A DNA stretch of 64,000 nt from Nocardia niwae NBRC 108934 = DSM 45340 (GTDB taxonomy: Bacteria > Actinomycetota > Actinomycetes > Mycobacteriales > Mycobacteriaceae). A program made the position numbers and the translations under genes. The stretch is taken from the NCBI RefSeq assembly GCF_001613465.1, contig NZ_BDCK01000011.1, forward strand, positions 62,001 through 126,000. Direction: 5' to 3'. The notes beneath the pieces are model-generated. The model worked only from the letters and a program-made list of their open reading frames with translations, ran no database searches and had not been told where the DNA came from. This document shows, one piece after another, positions 17,468-26,408 of this stretch (position 1 is the stretch's first letter; each line of letters starts with the position of its first letter).

Positions 17468-17728
17468 TCAGCGCTTCAGGTCGGCCCGCAATCGGGTCTC
17501 GTCGACATCGAAATAGCTGTGTTCGCGGCCGTCGAGCAGGACGACGGGAAGCCGGTCGCCGTACTCCGCGCGCAGGCCAGGGTCGGTAGCGGCGGCTTCG
17601 TCGACGTCGACGGTCCCCGGTTCGATTCCGAATTCGGCGCAGATCTCGCGCAGCTGTTCCAGTGCCGTCGCGCACAGCCCGCAGCCCGCGCGAGTCAGCA
17701 ATGTCACCGAATGTGTGGGATTGGTCAT
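17468..17728 (-). CDS. Glutaredoxin-like protein
   Basis: 86 residues with a thioredoxin-fold CXXC near the N-terminus ([20 protein letters not shown]), the cis-Pro region [11 protein letters not shown] and a short C-terminal helix. This matches small actinobacterial glutaredoxin-family proteins that often sit by hemA (Rv0508 in M. tuberculosis, from recollection). A mycothiol-dependent or thioredoxin-like redox role is possible; mshA is in this window. The ATG is the only sensible start. Confidence 0.85.
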   Translation of the reverse strand: MTNPTHSVTLLTRAGCGLCATALEQLREICAEFGIEPGTVDVDEAAATDPGLRAEYGDRLPVVLLDGREHSYFDVDETRLRADLKR

Positions 17729-17866
17729 GACCGGAATTTAATCCGCGCCCCGCACGGCGGGCGGTCCGGTACGCGCCACGCGATTGTGTCGCGCGCCGCC
17801 TTCTGCCGTGACTGTCGGTTGATCCGGTTACTGTTGACATGGTTCGCGCGACGGGCGGAGGTACTG

Positions 17867-18895
17867 GTGCCGGAACGATCGAAGGTGGCGAGGGCCGGAT
17901 TCATCGCGGGACGATTCGGTGAGTTTCCGGCGCGGTGGAATCTGAGCCAGATGGGCCAGGGGCTGCAGGATCAGCTCGCCCGCATCTCGCGCAGCCCTTT
18001 CGGCCCGAGTGAAGAGGAATTGCGGGCCAATCTGGCCGGTGAGGCGAGCGCGGACGCGGCGCTGACGCTGCACGACGCCGAACTCGCCGCGGGCGAGTTG
18101 GAGGCGGGCCCCGAGGCCCCGCGCGATCTGACCGCGGCGGCGTTCTTCGACGTCGACAACACCATGGTGCAGGGCGCCTCGATCGTGCATTTCGCTCGCG
18201 GTCTGGCGGCGCGCAAGTACTTCAAGACCTCCGATCTGGTGGACGTCGCCTGGAAGCAGGTGAAATTCCGGGTCACCGGTAAAGAGAGCAGCACCGATAT
18301 GGCCAGTGGCAAGGAGAAGGCGCTGGCGTTCATCGCCGGGCGCTCGACCGCCGAACTGGCCGCGCTGGGCGAGGAGATCTACGACGAGATCATCGCCGAC
18401 AAGATCTGGCCGGGCACCCGCGCGCTCGCGCAGATGCACCTGGACGCGGGCCAGCAGGTGTGGCTGGTGACCGCGACGCCGGTGGAGTTGGCGCAGGTGA
18501 TCGCGAAGCGGCTCGGGCTCACCGGAGCGCTGGGCACCGTGGCCGAGAGCGTCGACGGGAAATTCACCGGCCGCCTGGTCGGTGACATCCTGCACGGCCT
18601 CGGCAAGGCGCACGCCGTGCGCACCCTGGCGATCCGTGAGGGCCTGAACCTCAAGCGCTGCACCGCATACTCCGACAGCCACAACGACGTGCCCATGCTC
18701 TCGCTGGTCGGCACGGCCGTGGCGATCAACCCCGACTCGGATCTCCGCGAGGTCGCCAAGAACCGAGGCTGGGAGATCCGTGACTTCCGGACCGGCCGCA
18801 AGGCCGCCAAGATCGGTGTGCCCACCGCCCTCGCCCTGGGCGCGGCGGGCGGAGCCGTCGCCGCGGCGGTGACTCGCCGCCGCGACGGCGACTAG
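17867..18895 (+). CDS. HAD-IB family hydrolase (SerB-like)
   Basis: 342 residues. HAD motif I DVDNT in [19 protein letters not shown], motif II in [20 protein letters not shown], and motif IV in [16 protein letters not shown] define the HAD-IB phosphatase group that includes phosphoserine phosphatases. An N-terminal extension of about 90 residues and an Ala/Gly-rich hydrophobic C-terminus precede and follow it. The start is a GTG with GGAGG 5 bases upstream; the frame is open further upstream but overlaps the glutaredoxin gene and is not protein-like. It is probably the counterpart of Rv0505c; substrate unproven. Confidence 0.85.
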   Translation: MPERSKVARAGFIAGRFGEFPARWNLSQMGQGLQDQLARISRSPFGPSEEELRANLAGEASADAALTLHDAELAAGELEAGPEAPRDLTAAAFFDVDNTMVQGASIVHFARGLAARKYFKTSDLVDVAWKQVKFRVTGKESSTDMASGKEKALAFIAGRSTAELAALGEEIYDEIIADKIWPGTRALAQMHLDAGQQVWLVTATPVELAQVIAKRLGLTGALGTVAESVDGKFTGRLVGDILHGLGKAHAVRTLAIREGLNLKRCTAYSDSHNDVPMLSLVGTAVAINPDSDLREVAKNRGWEIRDFRTGRKAAKIGVPTALALGAAGGAVAAAVTRRRDGD

Positions 18896-18898
18896 CGA

Positions 18899-19906
18899 TT
18901 ACCCCGTGAAGACGTTGCGGCGCTTGGTGAGCAGTTTGTAGAGCGTCTGCTGGATGGTCTCGCGAACCTGGTCGGTGACCTCGAACATGGTCATCGGGTC
19001 GTCGGCGGCTTCCGGCTCGTAGGGCGTGGTCGGGATGGGGGTGCCGAATTCGATGTACCACTTGGACGGCAGCGGCACCGCGCCGAGCAGGCCGAGATGC
19101 GGGAACAGCGGCGTCACCGGGAAGTACGGCAGGCCGAGCAGCCGGGCCAGCGGCTTCAGATCGGCCAGCTTGGGGTAGATCTCCTCGGAGCCGACGATGG
19201 AGCACGGAATGATCGGCACGCCGGTGCGCACCGCCGCAGCCACGAAGCCGCCGCGGCCGAAGCGCTGCAACTTGTAGCGATCGGTGTACTGCTTCCCGAC
19301 GCCCTTGAACCCTTCCGGGAACACGCCGGTCAGCTCGCCGGAGCGCAGCAGGCGTTCGGCATCCTCCCGGCAGGCCAGGGTGTGCCCCGCCCGGCGAGCC
19401 AGCACCCCGAGCACCGGCGTCTCGAAGATCAGATCGGCGGCGAGCAAGCGCAACGCCCGCTGCTGGGGGTGCCGATCGTGCACAGCCAGTTGCAACATCA
19501 AGCCGTCGAGCGGCACGGTGCCCGCGTGGTTGGCCACGATCAGCGCACCGCCCGCCGCCGGCAGGTTGTCCAGCCCGCTGACCTCCACCCGGAACCACAG
19601 GTCCGACAGCGGCCGCAGGGCCGGCAGGATGACCGACTCGAGCAGATGCTCGTCGAAACCGAATTCGTCGAGGTGGTAGTCGCCGGTGAGCCTGCGGCGC
19701 GCGAAGTCGGCGGTCTTGGAGATCTGCTTGCCGAGCGCGCCACGCAGCATCCCGGACAGCGACTGCGGCGCGGCGGGCGTCACCGCCGCGCGCCGCTCGA
19801 CCAGCGAGGTCACCGGACTCGGAGCAGCCAGGCGGCGTGGCGCCGGACGCTGGCGCGTCTCGATCTGCAGATCGTGGAGTTGGATGACTTTCGCTACGTC
19901 ATTCAT
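18899..19906 (-). CDS. 1-acylglycerol-3-phosphate O-acyltransferase family protein (PlsC-like)
   Basis: 335 residues with a PlsC domain: catalytic NHAGTVPLD (NH-x4-D form) near residue 145, the FPEG motif in TGVFPEGFKGVGKQYTDRY, and a downstream PIIPCSIVGSEEIYP. The family transfers acyl groups to lysophospholipids or related acceptors at the membrane. The start (M-N-D-V-A-K-V-I-Q) forms an ATGA overlap with the upstream epimerase gene, so the two are coupled. This pairing is, as I recall, conserved in mycobacteria (Rv0501-Rv0502). Confidence 0.88.
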   Translation of the reverse strand: MNDVAKVIQLHDLQIETRQRPAPRRLAAPSPVTSLVERRAAVTPAAPQSLSGMLRGALGKQISKTADFARRRLTGDYHLDEFGFDEHLLESVILPALRPLSDLWFRVEVSGLDNLPAAGGALIVANHAGTVPLDGLMLQLAVHDRHPQQRALRLLAADLIFETPVLGVLARRAGHTLACREDAERLLRSGELTGVFPEGFKGVGKQYTDRYKLQRFGRGGFVAAAVRTGVPIIPCSIVGSEEIYPKLADLKPLARLLGLPYFPVTPLFPHLGLLGAVPLPSKWYIEFGTPIPTTPYEPEAADDPMTMFEVTDQVRETIQQTLYKLLTKRRNVFTG

Positions 19907-20982
19907 TGGTGTGCTCCCGTACCGGCCCCGAGCAGGCCGAGCAGTTTGTGTTCTGCGGCGTCGATCCACGCTGGATCGACTACGGGCCGCAACGCTGCGC
20001 CCCCGATGAAGTCGTCGAACGCCTGCACCGTCGTCCAGCGCGGCTCGAACTGGAGTTCGGTGCGCATGCGCGTGGTGTCCAGGCCACAGCCGAAGTGGAA
20101 ATAGTCGAGCTGTTCGGCGGAGAACTCCCGCATCACCGGCCCCATGAGGAAGCGACCCGCGGTGCGGAACATCGTGAAGGGAACGGGCAACTCGATCCGG
20201 CCCGCCCGCCGGACCGCCTGGGACAGCGACAGCGCGCCGTCACCCGCGATGTTATACGTGCCACCGACCGTGCGCCGGGCCGCATGGGTCAGCGCGGCCA
20301 CCGCGTCCTCCTCGTGCAGCAGCTGCATCCTGGCGTCCCGGCCGAATACGGTCGGGGTCACCGGCGAACGCAGATATTGCACACCGCGGGCGGCCAGCCG
20401 CGGGCCCACGATCGGCGCGAATCGCAGAATTGACGTGGCGATATCGGGACGCCGCCGGGCGAGCCCGCGAACGTAACCTTCTATATCGATCAGGTCGCGG
20501 GCAAACCCGCCGCGCGGAGGCGTACGCGCGCTCATTTCCTCGCTGAATTTCGCGGGATCCTTCGCGCTGCACCCGTACACCGCCGACGAGGAGCGCAGCA
20601 CCACCCGGCGCACCGAAGCCACCTTCTGACACACCGCGAACAGCTGCATCGCGCCGAGGACGTTGTGATCCTTCATCACCGCGCGGCCGCCGCCCGCGGG
20701 CGGGCGGGGCAGCAGCGCGGTGTGCACCACGGTGTCCACCTCGCCACCATCGATCACCTTACGGATCAACGGATTTCGGATGTCTGCTCGCACGAATTCG
20801 GCGCGGCCCATGCGCCGCTGCAGCTCTCGGCCGGGGGTCATCGTGTCGACGGCGAGAATGCGCTCGATCCCGGGATCCTGGGCGAGGCGTGCGACGACCG
20901 TGCCGCCGAAGAAGCGGCTGGCTCCGGTGACCAGCACTACTTTCGGCGCGTGTCCTTCCCGACCCTCAGAACCCACCGGCAC
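19903..20982 (-). CDS. NAD-dependent epimerase/dehydratase family protein
   Basis: 359 residues. An extended SDR fold: dinucleotide motif VVLVTGASRFFGGTVVARLA, DTVVHTALL, and an active-site-like segment RSSSAVYGCSAKDPAKF where the Tyr-x3-Lys may be displaced (Tyr-Gly-Cys-Ser-Ala-Lys). Downstream HEEDAVAALTHAA and GTYNIAGDGALS are typical sugar-epimerase features. The start is GTG with AAGGGAAAGG upstream. Annotated relatives are called GalE2, but a substrate cannot be inferred. Confidence 0.85.
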   Translation of the reverse strand: MPVGSEGREGHAPKVVLVTGASRFFGGTVVARLAQDPGIERILAVDTMTPGRELQRRMGRAEFVRADIRNPLIRKVIDGGEVDTVVHTALLPRPPAGGGRAVMKDHNVLGAMQLFAVCQKVASVRRVVLRSSSAVYGCSAKDPAKFSEEMSARTPPRGGFARDLIDIEGYVRGLARRRPDIATSILRFAPIVGPRLAARGVQYLRSPVTPTVFGRDARMQLLHEEDAVAALTHAARRTVGGTYNIAGDGALSLSQAVRRAGRIELPVPFTMFRTAGRFLMGPVMREFSAEQLDYFHFGCGLDTTRMRTELQFEPRWTTVQAFDDFIGGAALRPVVDPAWIDAAEHKLLGLLGAGTGAHQ

Positions 20983-21133
20983 CCTTTCCCTTGCCAGCCC
21001 GCCCTTGTGATTATTCCCAGTGCCCAGCGTAGCGGCTGCCTACCCGCTCACCGAGAGTATTAACCAGGATCTAACGATGACTTCAGTCACGTGATACAAA
21101 TGGCGATTCCAAAATTTCAAATTTCAAACAAAA

Positions 21134-21161
21134 GGGCCCGTCACCTATTGGTGACGGGCCC
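21134..21161 (-). terminator. Rho-independent terminator after the bS22 gene
   Basis: Perfect 12-base stem GGGCCCGTCACC / GGTGACGGGCCC with a 4-base loop, followed on the minus strand by TTTTGTTTG. It lies 25 bases past the bS22-family stop codon. One of the few intrinsic terminators with a real T-run in this window. Confidence 0.85.
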
Positions 21162-21185
21162 CTCGCAGCTAACACGCAGCGATGC

Positions 21186-21287
21186 CTACTTGCCGAGTTT
21201 GCGCCGCTGGACACGCGTGCGGCGAAGCAGCTTGCGGTGCTTCTTCTTCGACATGCGCTTGCGGCGCTTCTTGATCACAGAACCCAT
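21186..21287 (-). CDS. Ribosomal protein bS22-type (AURKAIP1/COX24 domain) small protein
   Basis: 33 residues, extremely basic: begins [12 protein letters not shown] and continues [20 protein letters not shown], ending in Lys. This is the AURKAIP1/COX24 family, known as bS22 in mycobacterial ribosomes. It lies between the epimerase and an excisionase-type DNA-binding gene, matching Rv0500B-Rv0500A order as I recall. A strong terminator follows. Confidence 0.92.
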
Positions 21288-21511
21288 AGGGTTGTCCTCG
21301 CGTTCTCTCTACTCGGCGCGCACGCTGCCCGTGCGCGATTGCCGGACGTCCGTCCGCCCCGGCCCGGCCGACGGGCCGGGTCGCTGGGCAAGCTCACGCC
21401 CCGTGTTCGCGCCGCCGGATACCACGAGGCAACGAACAGCGATGCCACCGGCGGGCGAACACGAACCGAGGATCTATCGTACCGGCACGCCCCGCTGGTC
21501 TCGAAACCGCC

Positions 21512-21814
21512 TCATCCGGCGTCGAAATAGGACGTTTCCAGATAGTCGTGTACAGCCTTGGCGTGCACCCGGAACGATCGGCCGACGCGCACGGCGGGCA
21601 ACTCGCCCGAGTGCACCAGCCGGTAGACCGTCATCTTGGACACCCGCATCAGATTCGCCACTTCGGCGACGGTGAGAAACTGGGTGCCGCCGCCGAGCAC
21701 GGGTTGCCCCTGTGTCGCGGCCTCACGCTGGGTACGGGAATTCCCCCGACCGCCCGCGGGACCGGAGCCGCCGGACGCTCCGGAATTCGCAGACATCTTG
21801 TTCGCAGACATCAT
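21512..21814 (-). CDS. Helix-turn-helix, excisionase-family DNA-binding protein
   Basis: About 100 residues. The C-terminal 55 are a MerR/Xis-like winged HTH: FLTVAEVANLMRVSKMTVYR, then LVHSGELPAVRVGRSFRVHA, ending in YFDAG. The N-terminal part is a Gly/Ser/Asn-rich linker. The start is placed at the first of two adjacent ATGs; GGAGG is 11 bases upstream, so a slightly different start is possible. Despite the domain name nothing phage-like is nearby. It matches Rv0500A by position and sequence style; the target is unknown. Confidence 0.85.
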   Translation of the reverse strand: MMSANKMSANSGASGGSGPAGGRGNSRTQREAATQGQPVLGGGTQFLTVAEVANLMRVSKMTVYRLVHSGELPAVRVGRSFRVHAKAVHDYLETSYFDAG

Positions 21815-21959
21815 TGCACCATTGACCTCCGGCACGTCCGCGCCGCCGGCTTCCCCACCGGCGGAACAGACACGCACGTGCTCCTTGAAGCTTAGCGGGA
21901 CCAGTGGTGTTACTGCGACGGGAGTGAGAAATCGGGTTTTCCGATTTGAAACAGACCGG

Positions 21960-22778
21960 TCACTCCGCTGACGCGCCCTGTTCCAGCGACCTTTCCTTGG
22001 CCGCCACGAGGGCTTCGTAGAACGCCGAGCGTAGTCCTCCGCGCTCGAGCTCGCGGATCGCGGCCGCGGTGGTGCCCGCCGGCGAGGTCACCGCGGCGCG
22101 CAATTCCGCGGCCGTCTGCGGAGAACTGTCGAGCAGGGCGGCCGAGCCGACCATGGTCTGCACGACGAGCTGGGTGGCCACATCCCTGGTGAGCCCGAGC
22201 CCGACGCCCGCCTCCACCATGGCCTCCACGACCAGGAAGAAATAGGCGGGCCCCGATCCGGACACCGCGGTGACGGCATCCATCTGGCTCTCCGCCACGG
22301 TGACCACCTTGCCGACCGCGCCGAGCACCTCCGTCACCAGTTCCAGATGCTGCTCGCGCGCGTAGCGCCCCGGCGCAATGACGCTCATCCCCTGCCCCAC
22401 CAGCATCGGCGTATTCGGCATCACCCGCACCACCGGGAACCCGGCGGGCATCTTGGCCTCCAGCCGGCCGGTCGGCACACCGGCCGCCAGCGAGACCAGC
22501 ACTTGATCGCGGTCACTGCCGATCTCCGCCTTGCCCAACGGCGCGAGCACCGCGTCCATGTCGTTCGGCTTCACCGCGATCACCAGCAGATCCGCGCCGA
22601 TGGCGGCATCGGCCAGATCGTCGGTGACCCGGATGCCGAAACGGTCGGCGAGCTGATGGGCCCGTTCCCGATGGGTCTCCACGACGACCAGATCCTTGGT
22701 CAGCCGCCCGGACTCCAGCAACCCGGCGACCAACGCCTCCCCGATGCGCCCGCCACCGATCACCGCAATTCTCGTCAT
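21960..22778 (-). CDS. proC: Pyrroline-5-carboxylate reductase
   Basis: 272 residues. Last step of proline synthesis, reducing pyrroline-5-carboxylate with NAD(P)H. Seen: IAVIGGGRIGEALVAGLLES, VVRVMPNTPMLVGQGMSVIA, AVSGSGPAYFFLVVEAM and VTSPAGTTAAAIRELERGGL. The frame remains open far upstream through other genes, but the start at M-T-R-I-A-V-I-G is fixed by the Rossmann motif. Neighbours do not suggest a dedicated proline operon. Confidence 0.96.
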   Translation of the reverse strand: MTRIAVIGGGRIGEALVAGLLESGRLTKDLVVVETHRERAHQLADRFGIRVTDDLADAAIGADLLVIAVKPNDMDAVLAPLGKAEIGSDRDQVLVSLAAGVPTGRLEAKMPAGFPVVRVMPNTPMLVGQGMSVIAPGRYAREQHLELVTEVLGAVGKVVTVAESQMDAVTAVSGSGPAYFFLVVEAMVEAGVGLGLTRDVATQLVVQTMVGSAALLDSSPQTAAELRAAVTSPAGTTAAAIRELERGGLRSAFYEALVAAKERSLEQGASAE

Positions 22779-22810
22779 GGGCCTCAAGGCTAGACGGCGC
22801 GCGCCGGAGC

Positions 22811-23698
22811 TCAGCGCTGGGGAACGAGCGCCAGCTGACGACTCTGCGCGACGACGGCGCCGGTCGAGTCGAGCACCAGCTGGTCCTCGTCGAACATGCG
22901 CCCGCCCACCTCGTGCGTGGTGGCGATGATCCGCAGCCAGCCCGGCGCGGGCCTGCGGCGCAGGTAGGTGGTCATCTGCACGGTGGGAGCCCAGCCGAAG
23001 TGACCGAGGTTCATCGGCACCGGCGGGCTCATGTCGGCGCTCATCATGGCGAAGTACATCGCCACGTCCGGGTCCTGTTCGTCGCCCGGGCGCGGGCGGA
23101 TCCACATCCGCAGGCGGGGTTCGCCCTTCGCGCCGTCGAGGAAACGGGCCCACGCGCGATCGAGGAAGATCTCCGCACCCCGGCCGACGTGCACGATGTC
23201 GCCCATCTGGGAACCGGGCTCGTAGCCGATGGCGTCGGCGGGCGGCTGCACGGGCATGTCGGAGTGCCGCGGAGCGTAGCTCGGTTCCGCGTCGTCGAGG
23301 CGGCTGAAGGTCAGCGCCGTGCGCACCAGGACGCGGCCGTCCTGGATCAGGTCGGTGTCGGCCAGGCAGATCTGGCGACCGATCTTGCGGACGCGCACCT
23401 CGTACTCGACCTCGCCAGGGTTCGGCGCGCCGAGAAAATCGGAACTCGCGGCGATCGGAGCCATGCCGACCAGCGCGGGATCGGAGGCGCGCAGCCAATT
23501 CGTGGCCGCCGCCGCGCTGCCCGCGACCATCGTGCCGCCGTGCACCTTCGGGCCGATGGTCCAGATGTCGTCGATGACGCCCAGATAGCGGCCGGTCTCC
23601 GCGGTGGCGGGCGATGCCTCGCGCAGCGCGCACACCCGGCTGAACGGCGCGTCGGTCGTGGCCGCCGGGCCGAAATCGGCCGTCAGCTCCATCGTCAT
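22811..23698 (-). CDS. Acyl-CoA thioesterase-like (double hotdog) protein
   Basis: 295 residues, about the size of a tandem hotdog thioesterase. Supporting segments: IWTIGPKVHGGTMVAGSAAA, VEYEVRVRKIGRQICLADTD, LDRAWARFLDGAKGEPRLRM, FGWAPTVQMTTYLRRRPAPG and HEVGGRMFDEDQLVLDSTGA. AGGAG precedes the ATG by 5 bases. The position between proC and a TIM-barrel isomerase gene corresponds to Rv0499. Acyl substrate unknown. Confidence 0.8.
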   Translation of the reverse strand: MTMELTADFGPAATTDAPFSRVCALREASPATAETGRYLGVIDDIWTIGPKVHGGTMVAGSAAAATNWLRASDPALVGMAPIAASSDFLGAPNPGEVEYEVRVRKIGRQICLADTDLIQDGRVLVRTALTFSRLDDAEPSYAPRHSDMPVQPPADAIGYEPGSQMGDIVHVGRGAEIFLDRAWARFLDGAKGEPRLRMWIRPRPGDEQDPDVAMYFAMMSADMSPPVPMNLGHFGWAPTVQMTTYLRRRPAPGWLRIIATTHEVGGRMFDEDQLVLDSTGAVVAQSRQLALVPQR

Positions 23699-23836
23699 GC
23701 TCACTCCTGTCCGTCGACCCTCCACCCCCACGGCCTCGTTTCGCGGCTGCGGCCGCAGCGCCGCCGAAGGGTTCGTACAGCGTACAACGCACCCGGGACC
23801 GCATCGCATCGCCGCACGCCGCAGAAGCGACGAGCG

Positions 23837-24814
23837 TCACATCGGGGGTTCGGGCGACCTCCGGCTCGCACCGGCGGGGGCGGGCGCGTCGACGACCAAG
23901 TGTTTGCGGGCGAAGGCCAGCGTGCGGTGCAGCATCTCGGCCCGCTCCTTGGTGGTGCGCGCGTTCTGTGTGTTGATCTCGGCGACGACCTGGCCGCTGA
24001 AGCCGGTGCGGACCAGGTCCGCGCACACTTCGACACACGGCTGGGTGCCCTCGCCGGGAACGAGATGCTCGTCGTGCGCGGCGCCCCGGCCGTCGGCCAG
24101 GTGCAGATGCGCCAGACCCGAGCCCATGCGCGCAGCCAGCGCCAAGGGGTCGGCCCCGGCGGTGGCGGTATGCGAGAGGTCCAAGGTGTAGTGGCGGAAA
24201 CCGGTGTCGGTGGGGTCGTAGGAGGGGCTGAAGGCGGTGACCGCGGGGCCGGGGCCGCCACGCCGCTCCAGCCGTTTCACCGCGCCTTCGCGCCGGCCGA
24301 ACAGCGTGTCGGCCCGCATCGGGAACATGTTCTCCACGGCCACGATCACCGGGCTGTTGTCCTCCAGCTCGGCCACCTGCGCGGCGAATCCGGCCGCGTA
24401 GCGGCGCTGCCAGCGAAACGGCGGGTGCACGACCACCGTGCTCGCGCCCAGCGCTTCGGCGGTGTGCACGCTGCGCTCCAGTTTGGCCACCGGGTCCGAG
24501 CCCCACACCCGCTGCGAGATCAGCAGGCAGGGAGCGTGCAACGCGAGCACCGGAACGCCGTACTTGCGCGAATAGGCCTGCACGGTGGCGATGCTCTGGC
24601 TGGCGGGCTCGGCCCACACCATCAGCTCGACGCCGTCGTAACCCAGCTCGGCGGCGTACCGGAACGCGGCCTCCGTGTTCTGCGGATACACCGAGGCGGT
24701 CGAGAGTCCCACCTGGATCGGCCGCGGCCGGGCCGCGCCCTCGGCGTCATCCGGCGGTGCGGCGCCCGTGCGCGACCCCACCCCGGTCTCGTTCGCTTGT
24801 CCGATATTCGCCAC
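23837..24814 (-). CDS. Sugar phosphate isomerase/epimerase-like TIM-barrel protein
   Basis: 325 residues. Xylose-isomerase-like barrel: IQVGLSTASVYPQNTEAAF, AELGYDGVELMVW, VPVLALHAPCLL, STVVVHPPFRW, IVAVENMF, HYTLDLSH, LAHLHLADG and GQVVAEINTQNARTTKERAE, with the metal-ligand pattern (Glu, Asp, His, Glu) at strand ends. Start at a GTG with GGGAG 6 bases upstream. It follows the Pro-rich membrane gene by 13 bases. Counterpart of Rv0498; substrate unknown. Confidence 0.82.
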   Translation of the reverse strand: MANIGQANETGVGSRTGAAPPDDAEGAARPRPIQVGLSTASVYPQNTEAAFRYAAELGYDGVELMVWAEPASQSIATVQAYSRKYGVPVLALHAPCLLISQRVWGSDPVAKLERSVHTAEALGASTVVVHPPFRWQRRYAAGFAAQVAELEDNSPVIVAVENMFPMRADTLFGRREGAVKRLERRGGPGPAVTAFSPSYDPTDTGFRHYTLDLSHTATAGADPLALAARMGSGLAHLHLADGRGAAHDEHLVPGEGTQPCVEVCADLVRTGFSGQVVAEINTQNARTTKERAEMLHRTLAFARKHLVVDAPAPAGASRRSPEPPM

Positions 24815-24827
24815 GACTGCTCCCTGC

Positions 24828-26408
24828 TCAGTTCGTGCTGAGAAGAAACGCCAGTGGCCCCAGCGTGACGAAGATGCCAACGACGACGGCGATCACAGTG
24901 CTGAGGATGTCGTCGGTCCTGCGCAGAATCCGCACGAGGGCCACCAGGCCGAGAATCACGATCATCGCCAGTGCCAGCGCCACCCAGGGGAGCATCTCCC
25001 ACATGCGCTCGAAGCCCTTGAACAACAGCATGCCCGCGACGGCGGCGCCGGTGCTCTGACCGCCGAGGATCATCCACTGCCGCCGGTTGTCGTCGTCCTC
25101 GGTCTTCCTGGCCGTCCGGGACCGGCGCGACGCGGCCCGGGTAGCGGCGCGAGGTGCGGCGGGGAGGTCGTCCTCGTCGTCCTCCTCGTCCAGTTCGATC
25201 GGCTCGTAGACGTCGGTGACGCCGTCCATCTCCGCGACGTCGACGGCGGCGCGTCCGCCGCGCCCACGCCCGCGCCGTTGCGCTCCCCCGCGCTCGGCCC
25301 GCTCGACGCCGTCGCGCAGCAGGTCGCCCGCGACCGTCTGGCCAGAGAGCAACTGCTGGTCCTGACTGGCCAGCGACCACGCGGCGGTCGGGAGACCGCC
25401 GGATTCCGGCGCGGGATCGGGCTGCGGCTTGTGCCGCCGGGCGGACCAGGCCGGGAGACCGTTCTCGCCGACACCCTCGCGGCGGGCAGATCTGCGATGC
25501 CCCTCCGGCTGCGGCTCGGGAGGAGCGGGTCTGCTCTGCTTCGGTCTCGGATCGGGCGGCGGCGGAACGGGCAGCGGTGCGGACTCCGGCGCGAACCCGC
25601 CGGTGGACGGTGACCAGGCCGCGGTGGACGGGCCGAGATCCTCGGCCGCCTCGGCCGCCCTGCGCCGCGCCGCGCGACCGCCCCTGGCGCCATTGCGCTC
25701 GGGAAGGGCGGAGCGGCCGAACGCGGACTCGTCCGGTTCGGCATGGCTGTTGCGACCCGGTTCGCCGAGACCGCGATCGGGCGGCGCGCCGCCGCCGAAC
25801 GGCTCGGGCGAGACATCGTGCCAGGACCGGACCTCGGTGGCCTGCTCGTCGGGTTCCTCCCGCCTGCGCCTGCGCCCCGAGCGCGGCGGCGGCTCGGGCA
25901 GCGGGTCGGGGACATATGGGACGGGCGCGGCCGAGAACAGGTCGGACACCGGAGTATCCGGCGACAGCGGGTCGAACGACGTGCCGTGCCGAGCGGAAGG
26001 CATCTCCCGGCCGGGCATGACCCGGCTGGACCGCCCGGGCGGCGGATCGGCCCGCGGCGGATCGGGCTGCGCGTAACCGGCCAGCGGGTCGTACATCGAG
26101 ATCGGGCCCGACATGGGTGAATACGAGGACGTGTCGGGCTGCGGCTCGGGCGAGTAGGACACCGGCTCCGGCGCGGGCGGATCGAACGAGGGCGGCGCGT
26201 ACGCCTGCTCGTCCGCACCGGCATCGGGCGCCGCATGCGCGGAGTGACCACCGCCTTCCCGGATGACCGGCAGGTCGCCGGTGAGTTCGGCGACGGAGAT
26301 GCCGCGCCCGCTGCGGCGGCGCCTGCCACCGCCGGACGAGGAGCCGCTCTGCTGGCCGTTGCGCGCCAGCAGTTCCGCGACCGACAACTGTTTGGAGTCC
26401 TCACTCAT
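24828..26408 (-). CDS. Large disordered protein with C-terminal membrane helices
   Basis: 526 residues. Residues 1-430 are Pro/Arg/Glu/Ser-rich and probably disordered, with short repeated motifs such as SVAELL / SVAELTGDLPVI near the start and an acidic patch (ELDEEDDEDDLP). The last 80 residues hold three membrane helices (STGAAVAGMLLFKGF, MLPWVALALAMIVILGLVAL, VIAVVVGIFVTLGPLAFLL). The ATG overlaps the stop of the exopolyphosphatase gene (ATGA). Counterpart of Rv0497 by order. Possibly a cell-envelope scaffold; no enzymatic motif. Confidence 0.85.
   Translation of the reverse strand: MSEDSKQLSVAELLARNGQQSGSSSGGGRRRRSGRGISVAELTGDLPVIREGGGHSAHAAPDAGADEQAYAPPSFDPPAPEPVSYSPEPQPDTSSYSPMSGPISMYDPLAGYAQPDPPRADPPPGRSSRVMPGREMPSARHGTSFDPLSPDTPVSDLFSAAPVPYVPDPLPEPPPRSGRRRRREEPDEQATEVRSWHDVSPEPFGGGAPPDRGLGEPGRNSHAEPDESAFGRSALPERNGARGGRAARRRAAEAAEDLGPSTAAWSPSTGGFAPESAPLPVPPPPDPRPKQSRPAPPEPQPEGHRRSARREGVGENGLPAWSARRHKPQPDPAPESGGLPTAAWSLASQDQQLLSGQTVAGDLLRDGVERAERGGAQRRGRGRGGRAAVDVAEMDGVTDVYEPIELDEEDDEDDLPAAPRAATRAASRRSRTARKTEDDDNRRQWMILGGQSTGAAVAGMLLFKGFERMWEMLPWVALALAMIVILGLVALVRILRRTDDILSTVIAVVVGIFVTLGPLAFLLSTN

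Noticed and set aside
17300..17866. N-terminal extension of the HAD hydrolase by 189 codons
   Set aside because: The extension lies opposite the glutaredoxin gene and the rex promoter and is not protein-like; GGAGG fixes the GTG at 17867.
21094..21133. A/T-rich patch with AAATTTCAAATTTCAAA as a horizontally acquired or origin-like element
   Set aside because: Only 40 bases long and placed next to the bS22 terminator, where part of it serves as the T-run; no repeats or genes support transfer or replication.
21512..21814. Excisionase annotation as a sign of a prophage or integrative element
   Set aside because: No integrase, attachment repeats or tRNA are nearby, and the gene is in a conserved housekeeping neighbourhood.
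21960..24617. 885-codon frame that would fuse proC with upstream sequence
   Set aside because: The upstream part is the antisense or wrong frame of the thioesterase and isomerase genes; proC has its own Rossmann start at 22778.
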